Positions 10,558-19,638 of a DNA stretch of 64,000 bases are shown here, one piece after another. The notes below the pieces were generated by a model. That model saw only the letters and a list, made by a program, of their open reading frames with translations. It ran no database searches and was not told the origin of the DNA. Made by a program: the position numbers and the translations under genes. Origin of the DNA: Ferrimonas futtsuensis DSM 18154 (lineage in GTDB: Bacteria > Pseudomonadota > Gammaproteobacteria > Enterobacterales > Shewanellaceae); NCBI RefSeq assembly GCF_000422645.1, contig NZ_AUGL01000008.1, forward strand, positions 62,001-126,000, read 5' to 3'. The stretch's first letter is position 1; each line of letters opens with the position of its first letter.

Positions 10558-11429
10558 TGAGCGTTCTTATCAATAAAGACACCAAGGTGATCTGCCAGGG
10601 CTTCACCGGCGGTCAGGGGACCTTCCACTCCGAGCAGGCGATCGCCTATGGGACTCAGATGGTCGGTGGCGTGTCTCCAGGCAAGGGTGGCACCACCCAC
10701 CTGGGTCTGCCGGTGTTCAACACCGTTCGTGAAGCGGTCGAGGTCACCGGCGCCACTGCCACCGTGATCTACGTACCGGCGCCTTTCTGCAAGGACGCCA
10801 TCCTGGAAGCCATCGACGCTGGCATCGAGCTGATCGTCACCATCACCGAAGGCATTCCGACCCTGGATATGCTGGAAGTGAAGGTGAAGCTGGATCAGGC
10901 AGGCGTGCGCATGATTGGCCCCAATTGCCCAGGTGTCATCACCCCGGGTGAGTGCAAAATTGGCATCATGCCCGGTCACATCCACAAGCCTGGCAAAGTG
11001 GGCATCGTTTCCCGCTCCGGCACCCTGACCTATGAGGCGGTTAAGCAGACCACCGACGAAGGCTTCGGTCAGTCCACCTGTGTGGGCATCGGTGGTGACC
11101 CAATCCCGGGTTCCAACTTCATCGACGTGCTGGAGATGTTCGAGAAGGATCCGGCTACCGAGGCGATCGTGATGATCGGTGAGATTGGCGGTACCGCGGA
11201 AGAGGAGGCGGCCGCCTTCATCAAGGCCAACGTCACCAAACCTGTGGTCTCCTACATTGCCGGTGTGACCGCACCTCCAGGCAAGCGTATGGGCCACGCC
11301 GGCGCCATCATCGCCGGTGGTAAGGGTACCGCCGACGAGAAGTTTGCCGCCCTGGAAGACGCCGGTGTCAAGACCGTGCGTTCCCTGGCCGAGATCGGAT
11401 CCGCCCTGCGCGAAATCACCGGTTGGTAA
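10557..11429 (+). CDS. sucD: Succinate-CoA ligase, alpha subunit
   Basis: This subunit binds CoA and carries the phosphohistidine intermediate. The 290-residue protein has the CoA-binding Rossmann segment [16 protein letters not shown] near the N-terminus, [12 protein letters not shown] in the middle, and [17 protein letters not shown], where His 247 is the expected phosphorylated residue. Its ATG overlaps the sucC stop by one base. Its 3' UTR is unusually structured and ends in a strong terminator. Confidence 0.98.
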   Translation: MSVLINKDTKVICQGFTGGQGTFHSEQAIAYGTQMVGGVSPGKGGTTHLGLPVFNTVREAVEVTGATATVIYVPAPFCKDAILEAIDAGIELIVTITEGIPTLDMLEVKVKLDQAGVRMIGPNCPGVITPGECKIGIMPGHIHKPGKVGIVSRSGTLTYEAVKQTTDEGFGQSTCVGIGGDPIPGSNFIDVLEMFEKDPATEAIVMIGEIGGTAEEEAAAFIKANVTKPVVSYIAGVTAPPGKRMGHAGAIIAGGKGTADEKFAALEDAGVKTVRSLAEIGSALREITGW

Positions 11430-11471
11430 TGCCAGTTTCATTAGGTAGATGTTCAATCTAATGCGACCAAG

Positions 11472-11550
11472 AAATTGTTCCAATTAAGGCGTAAGACGCC
11501 GCTGCTAGTGGCCCTAACAGTCAGTCTTACAACGCAGAGTGGAACAATTT
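11472..11550 (+). ncRNA. Structured sucD 3' UTR, candidate UTR-derived small RNA
   Basis: AAATTGTTCCA (11472-11482) pairs perfectly with TGGAACAATTT (11540-11550). Inside this, GTAAGAC (11491-11497) pairs with GTCTTAC (11524-11530). The nested inverted repeats would fold the transcript into one long stem between sucD and its terminator. In E. coli the end of the same operon is processed into the small RNA SdhX, so the position is suggestive. I see no sequence similarity to SdhX and cannot show a mature RNA. Confidence 0.4.
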
Positions 11551-11633
11551 AAGCCAGCAGTAGTGAACAGATATTGAGTAAAATTGGTGTCATCTGTCCC
11601 GTGTCAGTGCTCACTCACTGACCGGCACAGAGG

Positions 11634-11660
11634 CGGGCCCCGAAAGGGGCCCGTTTTTTT
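11634..11660 (+). terminator. Terminator of the suc operon
   Basis: CGGGCCCC-GAAA-GGGGCCCG is a perfect 8-bp GC stem capped by a stable GNRA tetraloop and followed by seven T residues. It is about 205 bases after sucD and closes the sdh-suc region. From here to 11959 I see no gene, only short open frames without ribosome-binding sites. Confidence 0.95.
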
Positions 11661-11959
11661 ATGTCTGCGCTGTCGTGGCCAATCACCTCCAACTCATCCC
11701 GGGGGAGTTCAAGGCACGAGGCCAATGAGCCGGAAAAGGGGCGTCTGGGCGACCGGGAGGCAGTCTGAGTATGACGGTGGCGCAGGTGTTGTCGGCCAAT
11801 GCCGGCTGTGCGTCCGAGTTTGGAGAGAGGCGAGCCCTGGTCATGCCCCGGCAGGAGCATTTGCCATTCTGGCCTGATTGGCTGCCCGGTTTCAGCCAAT
11901 TTCTCGATCTGGCTGGCAGGGTGAGTGATGTGCCCTGGACCCAAAGTGCGGGGCGCTAG

Positions 11960-11986
11960 AAAAGAGCCAGCCCGGAGGCAGGCTCT
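11960..11986 (-). terminator. Terminator of the TonB-domain gene
   Basis: On the minus strand AGAGCC and GGCTCT form the base of a GC-rich hairpin followed by TTTTCT. It lies just downstream of the stop codon at 12003. Confidence 0.7.
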
Positions 11987-12002
11987 CTCGATGGTTCCTC
12001 TT

Positions 12003-13073
12003 TTAACCTTTGCGTACCAGAAATTCCATTTTTACCTGGGTGTTGGCCGTCACCGGTTGGCCATCCTGGAACTTGGGGGCGTAGCGCCACTTCTTTACCG
12101 CTTTCTTGGTCTCTCTGACAAAGTCTTTGTGCCCCTCGCTCTCAAGCACCTTCATGTCGGTCACAAAGCCCTGTTTGTCGATGGTGATATCCAGGACGAC
12201 GGAGCCGTTCTTACCGCGTTGAATGGCTGATTTGGTCCACCTTGGCTCCTGTCGAAAAAGAGGTTTCTGCTCCTGGTTGTTGTCCCAGGGTTTCATCTGG
12301 GCGATCGCCAGGCAGTGTGCGGTGGCATCGTCACTGCGACCGCTTTGCTCCAGCAGGGGGACCAGCCGGGAGTGGGCAGCCAGGGCATAGGGGTGGCTGT
12401 ACTCCAGATCCTCCAGCAGTTCAATGACGGTGCCGAAATGCTCTATGGCGGCCTCATCTTCGCTGAACCCCTGGGCCCACAGGGCGTTGACGTATTCCGC
12501 CTCAACTCGCTCCAGGGTCTCCCTGGGGGCTTTCTCCTTGATGATCTCCAGGGCGTCACCGGCCAGGCTGCGACCTTTTCTGGCCAGCTGGCTGTCACGC
12601 ATGCAGATGCGTGATGCTTCCAACATCAGATTGGCATAGGCCAGAGAGTCTTTCTCATAGACCTCTTCACCCAGGGCCAGCATGGCGTTGAGGTGGCTCT
12701 TGCGATGGTCGAAATCCGTTTCGATCAATCGCGCATAGATCTCCAGCAGCTTGTCACTCTCCTTGCCGTATGCTTTTTTGTAGCTTTTTAAAGCCTGCTT
12801 GAGCAGGGACGCCGCCTTCTCCTGTTCGTTGGGGGGCAGTTGCTTGGCCAGGTTAATGCCCAGGTTGGCGTAGTCGACGGAATCGACACCAAAGAGGTCG
12901 GCACCCAGTCGATAGGCTTCCCGGGCATGAGTCAGGGCAGACTGGAGGTCTTTGGCGTTGACGGCTTGCTGGTAGGCGTTGTAGGCCTGGTCAAATTCTG
13001 CGGAGCCTGCCACAGCCTTAAGTGGTGCACTCAGGGCCAGAGTCAGGGCAGCAATTGCTAGAGAGCGGTACAT
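12003..13073 (-). CDS. Secreted protein with helical repeats and a C-terminal TonB-like domain
   Basis: The 356-residue product begins with a Sec signal peptide (about 1-22, cleaved after AVAG or nearby). An Ala-rich helical region of about 230 residues follows, with the spacing of TPR-like repeats. The C-terminus is a TonB-type domain from about residue 265 (GSVVLDITIDKQGFVTDMKVLES, then WRYAP). True TonB has an uncleaved membrane anchor and a Pro-rich linker; neither is present here. The protein is therefore probably periplasmic and not a standard energy transducer. It stands alone with its own terminator. Its function is unknown. Confidence 0.75.
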   Translation of the reverse strand: MYRSLAIAALTLALSAPLKAVAGSAEFDQAYNAYQQAVNAKDLQSALTHAREAYRLGADLFGVDSVDYANLGINLAKQLPPNEQEKAASLLKQALKSYKKAYGKESDKLLEIYARLIETDFDHRKSHLNAMLALGEEVYEKDSLAYANLMLEASRICMRDSQLARKGRSLAGDALEIIKEKAPRETLERVEAEYVNALWAQGFSEDEAAIEHFGTVIELLEDLEYSHPYALAAHSRLVPLLEQSGRSDDATAHCLAIAQMKPWDNNQEQKPLFRQEPRWTKSAIQRGKNGSVVLDITIDKQGFVTDMKVLESEGHKDFVRETKKAVKKWRYAPKFQDGQPVTANTQVKMEFLVRKG

Positions 13074-13306
13074 ATGAACATCCTTGTTTTGAATTTAACC
13101 AAAAAATACTAAACAGATTCAGTCGAATGTAAAGAGAAACCGCTGCTGGAACATCCTTTTTCGCTCGAGTAAAAAGTTCCTTTTCTCTGCATCTTTTTTT
13201 GGGCTTTGCGCACCGTATTGCAGAGTTACCGTAAAAGCTGGTCCCAAGCGCCCATCACTGCTTTAATTGCACCATTAGCTCACTCAAATCCATATAAGGG
13301 ATGAAC

Positions 13307-13609
13307 ATGTTTAAGACTTTGGTTAAGGCAGCCAGCACGGCGATTCTGGCTCTGGGCATGGCTGCGACGGCGCACGCGGCTCAGCTGCACAGCGGCGAAG
13401 TGGTGGAGACCATGAACGCCGGCGGTTACACCTATGTGCAGATTAAGGAAGAGGGCAAACTGGTTTGGGCCGCTGCGCCGGAGACCAAGGTGAAAAAGGG
13501 TGACAAGGTGGAGTTCGATGAGCAGATGAACCTGCCCAGCTTCGAGAGTAAGAGCCTGAAGCGCACCTTCTCTCCGATCATTTTCGCCGGCAAGATTGTG
13601 GTCAAGTAA
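13307..13609 (+). CDS. NrfJ-like small secreted protein
   Basis: This 100-residue protein has a Sec signal peptide (cleavage near AHA-AQL) and a mature part beginning SGEVVETMNAGGYTYVQI, followed by KLVWAAAPETKVKKGD. That pattern matches the NrfJ-related family found near nitrite-reduction genes in epsilon- and gammaproteobacteria. I chose the second ATG at 13307 because AAGGG lies six bases before it, while the first ATG at 13301 directly abuts AAGGG. No nrf genes are nearby; nap genes lie 3 kb away. Its biochemical role is not established. Confidence 0.72.
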   Translation: MFKTLVKAASTAILALGMAATAHAAQLHSGEVVETMNAGGYTYVQIKEEGKLVWAAAPETKVKKGDKVEFDEQMNLPSFESKSLKRTFSPIIFAGKIVVK

Positions 13610-13624
13610 GGCCAGACAGGCGGT

Positions 13625-13653
13625 AAAAAGCGGGGTCCTCTGGGACCCCGTTT
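13625..13653 (+). terminator. Terminator between the NrfJ-like gene and the oxidoreductase gene
   Basis: CGGGGTCC and GGACCCCG form a perfect stem with a four-base loop, flanked by AAAAAG on the left and TTTCTG on the right. It can serve the convergent genes on both strands. Confidence 0.8.
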
Positions 13654-13672
13654 CTGTTTGTGCTGCGCCAGT

Positions 13673-14896
13673 CTAGGCGCGGCGCTGGCGGAAGGCGTGG
13701 GCGCCGAGACGCCTGACGGTGCCCGCCACTGCCAGCCAGGCAGACAGATTGGGTTTGGGCGCCTTGCCATGGCCCATGCGTTCCAGCTGGAACTCATACC
13801 AGGTGATCCCCAGCATCGCCATGGCATCCACCCCTTTAAAGCCTGTGGTGGGTTCTTTGAAGCGAATCTCAAAGTCTGCATCGGCCATGGCACGGTTGGG
13901 CAGATCCGGCATCACCGACAGCGGCCGCGCCAGCCCCACCATGTCCACGGCGCCACTGGCCAGGGCCTGGTTCATCCCCCGGCTGCTGCGAAACCCTCCG
14001 GTGACCACCAGGGGTACAGAGACGCGGCGACGCACTTGCTCGGCGTATTCCAGGAAGTAGGCCTCTCTTGCCCGTGTCGAGGCTTTGCGGTTACCGGAGA
14101 TCATCGCCGGCGCCTCGTAGGTGCCGCCGGAGATCTCAATCAGGTTGATCCCCTCTGCTTCCAGGGCCTCGACCACCGCCATGGACTCCGCTTCGCTGAA
14201 GCCATCCTTCTGAAAGTCGGCGGAGTTCAGTTTGATGCCAACAGGGTAGTCATCGCCGACCTGGGCACGAATGGCCCGGTAGACCTCGAGCACGAAGCGC
14301 ATCCTTTTTGAGGCATCGCCCCCCCAATCGTCTTCTCGCTGATTGTGACGAGGAGAGAGGAACTGGCTTACCAGGTAGCCGTGTGCGCCGTGGATCTGCA
14401 CGCCATCGAAACCCGTCTCTTTGGCCAGTCGGGCCGACCTAGCAAAGGCGCCGATGGTCTGAACAATCTCATCGTCGGTCATCGCCCTTGGGGTATTGAA
14501 GGATTTCTCCAGACCGCCGCCCAGGGGAATGGCAGAGGGCGCCAGAGGTTCCTTGCTGAGCATGGCGGGGATCTGCTTGCCCGGATGGTTCAGTTGCATC
14601 CAGATCTGACTGCCGTTGCTCCTGCCTGCGTCGGCCCAGGCGCGAAAGGCGCTCAGGTCACTGTGGTCGTCCAGCACCACGTTGGCCGGTTCGCCCAGGG
14701 CGGTTCTGTCCACCATCACGTTGCCGGTGACGGAGAGGCCGATGCCGCCGTCGGCCCAGGTGCGATACAGCCGGGGCAGGGCGGTGGTGGGGTTGTGATT
14801 GCGATCGCCCAATTGCTCGCTCATGGCGGATTTGAACAGGCGGTTGCTGAACTGGACCTCTGGAGTCAGTTGCAATGGGGTGGCGATATCAGTCAT
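13673..14896 (-). CDS. Old Yellow Enzyme family NADH:flavin oxidoreductase
   Basis: This FMN-dependent ene-reductase-type enzyme has 407 residues and a TIM-barrel pattern. It contains QIHGAHGYLVSQFLSPRHNQR, the conserved His/Tyr-containing active-site and FMN segment of the NADH-oxidase branch, and VVTGGFRS near the phosphate-binding end. Physiological substrates are usually unsaturated aldehydes, ketones or nitro compounds. It lies directly downstream of a TetR gene, and a copy of the shared operator lies 14 bases before its start. The ATG at 14896 has AGGAG six bases upstream. Confidence 0.88.
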   Translation of the reverse strand: MTDIATPLQLTPEVQFSNRLFKSAMSEQLGDRNHNPTTALPRLYRTWADGGIGLSVTGNVMVDRTALGEPANVVLDDHSDLSAFRAWADAGRSNGSQIWMQLNHPGKQIPAMLSKEPLAPSAIPLGGGLEKSFNTPRAMTDDEIVQTIGAFARSARLAKETGFDGVQIHGAHGYLVSQFLSPRHNQREDDWGGDASKRMRFVLEVYRAIRAQVGDDYPVGIKLNSADFQKDGFSEAESMAVVEALEAEGINLIEISGGTYEAPAMISGNRKASTRAREAYFLEYAEQVRRRVSVPLVVTGGFRSSRGMNQALASGAVDMVGLARPLSVMPDLPNRAMADADFEIRFKEPTTGFKGVDAMAMLGITWYEFQLERMGHGKAPKPNLSAWLAVAGTVRRLGAHAFRQRRA

Positions 14897-14909
14897 CCAT
14901 CTCTCCTGC

Positions 14910-14924
14910 TAGACCGGTCGTCTA
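14910..14924 (-). promoter_or_regulatory. Candidate TetR operator before the Old Yellow Enzyme gene
   Basis: TAGACCGGTCGTCTA is an imperfect palindrome (TAGAC-N5-GTCTA with a perfect GACCGGTC core). Thirteen of 15 bases recur in the promoter of the adjacent tetR gene at 15582-15596. It sits just upstream of the oxidoreductase ribosome-binding site, where a bound repressor would block transcription. Confidence 0.7.
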
Positions 14925-14936
14925 TAAATTGATTTC

Positions 14937-14960
14937 AAAAAAGCGCAGCCTGGGCTGCGC
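14937..14960 (-). terminator. Terminator of the tetR gene
   Basis: On the minus strand GCGCAGCC-CA-GGCTGCGC is followed by TTTTTT. It is a textbook intrinsic terminator just after the tetR stop, so the downstream oxidoreductase gene needs its own promoter. Confidence 0.9.
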
Positions 14961-14976
14961 CTGGTATTCATGGTGA

Positions 14977-15570
14977 TTAGCGCAAGATGACCTTGAGCAT
15001 CAGGGCCATATCCTGACGGAACCCTTGGGTGCTTCCCTGAAGTTTGATTCGAAGTAACCCGCCTTCCCATCTGTCCCAGAACAGCCTGGCCATCTGTTCG
15101 GCGGTCAGGTCCTGGCGCACCTCATGGCGTTGCTGCGCCTCCTCAAACTGTGAGGTGAGCCAGCTCTGCCAAAGGGTCCAGCCTCGCAGCATCGCCTGGG
15201 TGCACAGTTCACTCTGGCCCCCGACCTCGGCGGTCAGGTTACCCAGCATGCACCCTTTCTCCAGCCCCTCCTGCTCCAGCTTATCCAGGGTGAACTCTAT
15301 AACAGCCAGTAATCTCTCCATGGGCGCCAGGCCCGGCTGGTCCGTCACCTGCTTCAACTGACTCACGTACTGGTCGATGTAATAGTGAATCACCTCGGCA
15401 GCAAACTGCTCTTTGCTGTCGAAGTAGTGGTAGAAGGAGCCTTTGGGGATCTTCACCCTGTCCAGGATCTGTTTCAGGCCGGTGCCGTGATAGCCCTGTT
15501 CACTGAGCAGGGTAACGCCCGCCTCCAGCAAAGGTTGCCGATTGTGATCGCTTCGTCTTGGTCTTGCCAT
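14977..15570 (-). CDS. TetR/AcrR family transcriptional repressor
   Basis: The 197-residue regulator has an N-terminal helix-turn-helix (about 8-55: LLEAGVTLLSEQGYHGTGLKQIL followed by KGSFYHYFDSKEQF) and a variable ligand-binding C-terminal domain. It probably represses itself and the Old Yellow Enzyme gene, as NemR does for nemA in E. coli. I place the start at the ATG at 15570 (MARPRRSDHN). The predicted transcription start falls on this codon, so the message may be leaderless. Longer frames would run through the promoter. Confidence 0.88.
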   Translation of the reverse strand: MARPRRSDHNRQPLLEAGVTLLSEQGYHGTGLKQILDRVKIPKGSFYHYFDSKEQFAAEVIHYYIDQYVSQLKQVTDQPGLAPMERLLAVIEFTLDKLEQEGLEKGCMLGNLTAEVGGQSELCTQAMLRGWTLWQSWLTSQFEEAQQRHEVRQDLTAEQMARLFWDRWEGGLLRIKLQGSTQGFRQDMALMLKVILR

Positions 15571-15576
15571 GCTTGT

Positions 15577-15606
15577 ATTATATGACCGGTCGTCTAGAAA
15601 TGTGAA
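15577..15606 (-). promoter_or_regulatory. tetR promoter with an operator inside the spacer
   Basis: Reading the minus strand, TTCACA (15601-15606) and a consensus TATAAT (15577-15582) are 18 bases apart. The palindrome at 15582-15596 fills most of the spacer. This is the classic arrangement for autorepression. Confidence 0.75.
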
Positions 15607-15630
15607 GCCCAAAGTTTAGAGTCATCTAAA

Positions 15631-15978
15631 CTAGCCGAAATGGTTGCCATTTTCGTAGTATTTGAAGGGATCGAGCGGGTAAAACCGAACACAGACATCC
15701 AGCTCCTTCTCCTCCCCTCTTAACCGGTTGCGCACCGCATCTGTGATGATTTCAGCCACTCTGTCCTGGATCTGCTGGCCACGCTCAAACCATTGAACGT
15801 CAATGAATGGGTAGCGATTTGCATCCATCTTGTCGTCAAAAATGAACTCTGTGGGCAACAGCTCAATGGTGAAATGGTCCCGGGGGCAGCCCACCACCTC
15901 GGCCAATTGGTCCACCAGGGCCTCGCTCATGTGCATCACTTGCTGACGCTCCATTCCACTGATTCTGATATGGGGCAT
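15631..15978 (-). CDS. DUF1904 / tautomerase-like small protein
   Basis: The 115-residue protein starts MPHIRISGM. The Pro after the initiator Met resembles the catalytic N-terminal Pro of the 4-oxalocrotonate tautomerase superfamily. VDVQWFERGQQIQDRVAEIIT and DVCVRFYPLDPFKYYENG match what I recall of DUF1904. I chose the ATG at 15978 because AGGAGAG precedes it; the upstream extension has no such site. It is transcribed in the same direction as tetR but appears independent. Its substrate is unknown. Confidence 0.72.
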   Translation of the reverse strand: MPHIRISGMERQQVMHMSEALVDQLAEVVGCPRDHFTIELLPTEFIFDDKMDANRYPFIDVQWFERGQQIQDRVAEIITDAVRNRLRGEEKELDVCVRFYPLDPFKYYENGNHFG

Positions 15979-16217
15979 CCCTCTCTCCTGTTTTTTGGTT
16001 GGTCGCTCTACCGGCATTGTAGGCGTTAGCCGGTCAGATTTCATCGGTCGTTACAGAGGGGAACACACCAGCGATGCCGGAACCAACTTCGCCTTGCGGG
16101 TCGCGAAAGTGGCGGAAAAATGTGAAATCTGTTGGCTTTGGTGGTGGCGAAGTGTGTCCGGGTGCAAAAATGTGATTGTTTTGTGAACTCAAAAGGCAAC
16201 TGAAACAAGCAGTTTTA

Positions 16218-16231
16218 TTGATGAGGATCAA
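16218..16231 (+). promoter_or_regulatory. FNR-type site upstream of napF
   Basis: TTGAT-GAGG-ATCAA is a perfect match to the FNR consensus TTGAT-N4-ATCAA, 119 bases before the napF start. Oxygen-responsive control of nap by FNR homologues is well known. A second near-palindrome, ATGGG-N6-CCCAT (16254-16269), lies downstream. It may be a binding site for another regulator, but it does not match the NarP 7-2-7 arrangement. Confidence 0.82.
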
Positions 16232-16349
16232 GCGAGACTTCATCTATTTCCTAATGGGTATATCCCCATCGTTAACCCAGCGGTTACATTGCACACGAGT
16301 TTGAAGAATTCTCGGGCGCGAGCCCGATTTATTTGACTGGGACAACAAG

Positions 16350-16835
16350 ATGGCACGTTCTCCGCTGTGGCGCAGAGCCACCGGCCGCAAGGCTCAGGTT
16401 CTGCGAATGCCACATCTGGTTTCAGAGGAAGAGTTTATTGACGGCTGCACGCGCTGTCACCAATGCCTCTCCTCCTGTGAAACCGGCGTCATCGTTATCG
16501 GCGATGGGGGCTTCCCCGAGCTGGACTTTGACAAGGCGGAGTGCAGCTTTTGTGGACATTGCGCCAAGGCTTGTGGGGAAGCCCTTTTTCAGGATTCGGA
16601 GCACTCCCCCTGGCCCTACCGCGTGGCACTGGACGACACCTGCCTAACCTTGCAGGGCATTGAGTGTCGCAGCTGTGCAGACGCATGCGATATGGCCGCC
16701 ATCAGCTTCAAGCCGACAATTGGTATCTCTCATCCGGTTCTCTCAACGGCTTGCAATGGTTGCGGAGCCTGTCTACCTCGTTGTCCCAGTCAATCCCTCT
16801 CTTTGCAGATACCCAAGGAGTCTGCCCATGACTGA
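16350..16835 (+). CDS. napF: Ferredoxin-type protein NapF
   Basis: This cytoplasmic iron-sulfur protein of the periplasmic nitrate reductase system is thought to help mature NapA before export. The 161 residues hold four Cys clusters: CTRCHQCLSSC, CSFCGHCAKAC, CRSCADAC and CNGCGACLPRC. An Arg-rich N-terminus (MARSPLWRRATGRK) is also usual for NapF. It overlaps napD by eight bases and opens the operon behind the FNR site. Confidence 0.92.
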   Translation: MARSPLWRRATGRKAQVLRMPHLVSEEEFIDGCTRCHQCLSSCETGVIVIGDGGFPELDFDKAECSFCGHCAKACGEALFQDSEHSPWPYRVALDDTCLTLQGIECRSCADACDMAAISFKPTIGISHPVLSTACNGCGACLPRCPSQSLSLQIPKESAHD

Positions 16836-17070
16836 ACACATCTGTTCATTGGTGGTGAATACCCAGCCGGAAAAACGGTTCGTGGTGGAATCCCGTCTCA
16901 ATGAGCTGCCCGGAGTCAGCGTCGAGGTCAACGACCCCTCCGGCAAGATGGTGGTCCTGCTGACACACACACATCAAAACTCCCAGGTGGAGTGCATTGA
17001 CCAGATCAAAGGGTTGCAGGGTGTAGGCGCAACCTCCCTGATCTATCACCAAAAAATTTCTAACGACTGA
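16828..17070 (+). CDS. napD: NapA maturation chaperone NapD
   Basis: NapD is a small cytoplasmic chaperone that binds the NapA twin-arginine signal peptide and delays export until the cofactor is loaded. The 80-residue protein starts MTEHICSLVV and contains RLNELPGVSVEVND, typical of the family. The start at 16828 is chosen because AAGGAG lies seven bases before it and the N-terminus matches NapD. A longer reading would run through napF. Confidence 0.92.
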   Translation: MTEHICSLVVNTQPEKRFVVESRLNELPGVSVEVNDPSGKMVVLLTHTHQNSQVECIDQIKGLQGVGATSLIYHQKISND

Positions 17071-17092
17071 CCGTAAAAGGTTCAAGGAATAG

Positions 17093-19588
17093 ATGATGAA
17101 ACTATCACGTCGAGACTTTGTAAAAGCGCAAGCCATCGCGGCCGGCGCTGCTGCGGCTAACCTGGCTGTTCCCGCTGCTGCTAAGGGGATCATCGCCACC
17201 CGCAACGACGACACCATTGTTTGGGATAAGGCGCCTTGCCGTTTCTGTGGCACCGGCTGCTCCGTTCTGGTGGGCACCAACCAGGGTAAGGTGGTGGCGG
17301 TTCAGGGCGACCCACAGGCGCCGGTGAACCGCGGCCTGACCTGCATCAAGGGCTACTTCCTGCCCAAGATCATGTACGGAAAGGACCGTCTGACTCAGCC
17401 CATGCTGCGTAAGAGCAACGGCAAGTACGACAAAAATGGTGAGTTTACTCCGGTCTCCTGGGATGAGGCCTTCGACGTGATGGCCGACAAGTTCAAAGCG
17501 GCCCTGAAAGAGAAGGGCCCGACCTCTGTGGGCATGTTCGGCTCCGGTCAGTGGACAGTGTGGGAAGGGTACGCCGCCGCCAAGCTGTACAAGGCCGGTT
17601 TCCGCTCCAACAACATCGATCCCAATGCGCGCCACTGTATGGCTTCCGCTGTGGGTGGCTTCATGCGCACCTTCGGCATCGATGAGCCCATGGGCTGCTA
17701 CGACGACCTGGAGCAGGCCGATGCCTTCGTTCTCTGGGGCTCCAACATGGCGGAGATGCACCCCATCCTGTGGTCGCGCCTCAGCGCCCGCAAGCTCTCT
17801 GCCGAGCATGTGAAGGTGGCGGTACTCTCCACCTATGAGCACCGCAGCTTCGAGCTGGCGGATAACCCCATGGTGTTCACCCCACAGACGGATCTGGCGA
17901 TCCTCAACTTCATCGCCAACTACATCATTCAGAATGACAAGGTGAACCACGACTTCGTCAACAAGCACACCAACTTCCGTAAGGGGATCACCGACATCGG
18001 CTACGGCCTGCGCCCCGAGCATCCTCTGGAGAAGGCGGCGAAGAACCCCGGCAAGGGCGGCTCCGAAGCCATTGATTTCGAGCAGTTTAAGAAGTTTGTT
18101 GCCGACTACGACGTCGACACCGTAGCCAAGCTCTCCGGTGTGGAAGCGGACAAGCTGATCGCCCTGGCGGAGCTGTACGCCGACCCCAACCGCAAAGTGG
18201 TCTCCTATTGGACCATGGGCTTTAACCAGCACACCCGTGGCGTGTGGGCCAACAACCTGGTGTACAACATCCATCTGCTCACCGGTAAGATCTCCCAGCC
18301 CGGCAACGGCCCCTTCTCCCTGACTGGCCAGCCCTCCGCCTGTGGCACCGCCCGGGAAGTGGGCACCTTCGCTCACCGTCTGCCCGCAGACATGGTGGTG
18401 AAGAACCCCAAACACCGCGCCTACTCAGAGAAGATCTGGAAGCTGCCCGAGGGCACCATTCCGCCTAAGCCCGGATACCACGCCGTGTTGCAGGACCGCA
18501 TGCTCAAGGATCGCAAGCTCAATGCCTACTGGGTGATGTGCAACAACAACATGCAGGCCGGTCCCAATATCAACGAAGAGCGCCTGCCGGGCTACCGAGA
18601 TCCCGCCAACTTCGTGGTGGTGTCCGACCCTTACCCAACGGTGACCGCCATGGCCGCCGACCTGATCCTGCCCACCGCCATGTGGGTGGAGAAGGAGGGT
18701 GCCTACGGCAACGCCGAGCGTCGTACCCAGTTCTGGTATCAGCAGGTGAAGGCGCCGGGCGAAGCCAAGTCTGATCTGTGGCAACTGGTGGAGTTCTCCA
18801 AGCGCTTCAAAGTGGAAGAGGTGTGGCCCGAAGAGCTGCTGGCCCAGAAGCCCGAATACCGTGGCAAGACCCTGTTCGACGTCCTCTACGCCAATGGCCA
18901 GGTGAACCAGTACGGCCTGGATGAAGTCCCTGCCGAGCGCCTGAACGACGACGCCCGCGCCGCCGGCTTCTACATCCAGAAGGGGCTGTTCGAGGAGTAC
19001 GCCACTTTCGGTCGTGGCAAGGCCCACGATCTGGCCGACTTCGACACCTACCATCAGGTGCGCGGCCTGCGCTGGCCGGTGGTCAACGGTCAGGAGACCA
19101 AGTGGCGCTTCAAAGAGGGTGCCGATCCCTATGTGAAGGCGGGCAGCGATTTCCAATTCTATGGCAAGCCAGACGGCAAGGCGGTGATTTTCGCGCTGCC
19201 CTTCGAGCCTGCGGCAGAGTCTCCGGATGGCGAGTTTGACCTGTGGCTCTCCACCGGTCGGGTTCTGGAGCACTGGCATACCGGCACCATGACCCAGCGG
19301 GTCCCCGAGCTGTACAAGGCGTTCCCCGATGCTGTGGTCTTTATGCACCCACTGGATGCCAAGGAGCGCGGCCTGCGCCGTGGCGACAAGGTGATGGTGA
19401 GTTCTCGTCGCGGCGAGGTGGAGACCGTGGTGGAAACCCGTGGCCGCAACAAGCCGCCTCGTGGTCTGGTCTTTATGCCCTTCTTCGACGCCAGCACCCT
19501 GGTCAACAAACTGACTCTGGATGCCACCGACCCGCTGTCGAAGGAGACCGACTACAAGAAGTGCGCCGTCAAGGTGCGTAAGGCCTGA
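17093..19588 (+). CDS. napA: Periplasmic nitrate reductase, molybdenum subunit
   Basis: NapA reduces nitrate to nitrite in the periplasm with a bis-molybdopterin guanine dinucleotide cofactor and one [4Fe-4S] cluster. The 831 residues match the usual length. A twin-arginine signal occupies the N-terminus (SRRDFVK, then Ala-rich to about 30). Cys 49, 52, 56 and 84 bind the cluster (CRFCGTGC and TCIKG). Cys 182 in NARHCMASA is the expected molybdenum ligand. Either of two adjacent ATG codons (17093, 17096) could start translation behind AAGGA. Confidence 0.98.
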   Translation: MMKLSRRDFVKAQAIAAGAAAANLAVPAAAKGIIATRNDDTIVWDKAPCRFCGTGCSVLVGTNQGKVVAVQGDPQAPVNRGLTCIKGYFLPKIMYGKDRLTQPMLRKSNGKYDKNGEFTPVSWDEAFDVMADKFKAALKEKGPTSVGMFGSGQWTVWEGYAAAKLYKAGFRSNNIDPNARHCMASAVGGFMRTFGIDEPMGCYDDLEQADAFVLWGSNMAEMHPILWSRLSARKLSAEHVKVAVLSTYEHRSFELADNPMVFTPQTDLAILNFIANYIIQNDKVNHDFVNKHTNFRKGITDIGYGLRPEHPLEKAAKNPGKGGSEAIDFEQFKKFVADYDVDTVAKLSGVEADKLIALAELYADPNRKVVSYWTMGFNQHTRGVWANNLVYNIHLLTGKISQPGNGPFSLTGQPSACGTAREVGTFAHRLPADMVVKNPKHRAYSEKIWKLPEGTIPPKPGYHAVLQDRMLKDRKLNAYWVMCNNNMQAGPNINEERLPGYRDPANFVVVSDPYPTVTAMAADLILPTAMWVEKEGAYGNAERRTQFWYQQVKAPGEAKSDLWQLVEFSKRFKVEEVWPEELLAQKPEYRGKTLFDVLYANGQVNQYGLDEVPAERLNDDARAAGFYIQKGLFEEYATFGRGKAHDLADFDTYHQVRGLRWPVVNGQETKWRFKEGADPYVKAGSDFQFYGKPDGKAVIFALPFEPAAESPDGEFDLWLSTGRVLEHWHTGTMTQRVPELYKAFPDAVVFMHPLDAKERGLRRGDKVMVSSRRGEVETVVETRGRNKPPRGLVFMPFFDASTLVNKLTLDATDPLSKETDYKKCAVKVRKA

Positions 19589-19638
19589 TTGAGAGATGGG
19601 CCCTGAGGGGCCCCTTGCCAAAAGAATTGGAGAACACC

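Noticed and set aside
11584-11959. Short open frames after the suc terminator
   Set aside because: No ribosome-binding sites, no recognisable features, and the first runs through the terminator hairpin.
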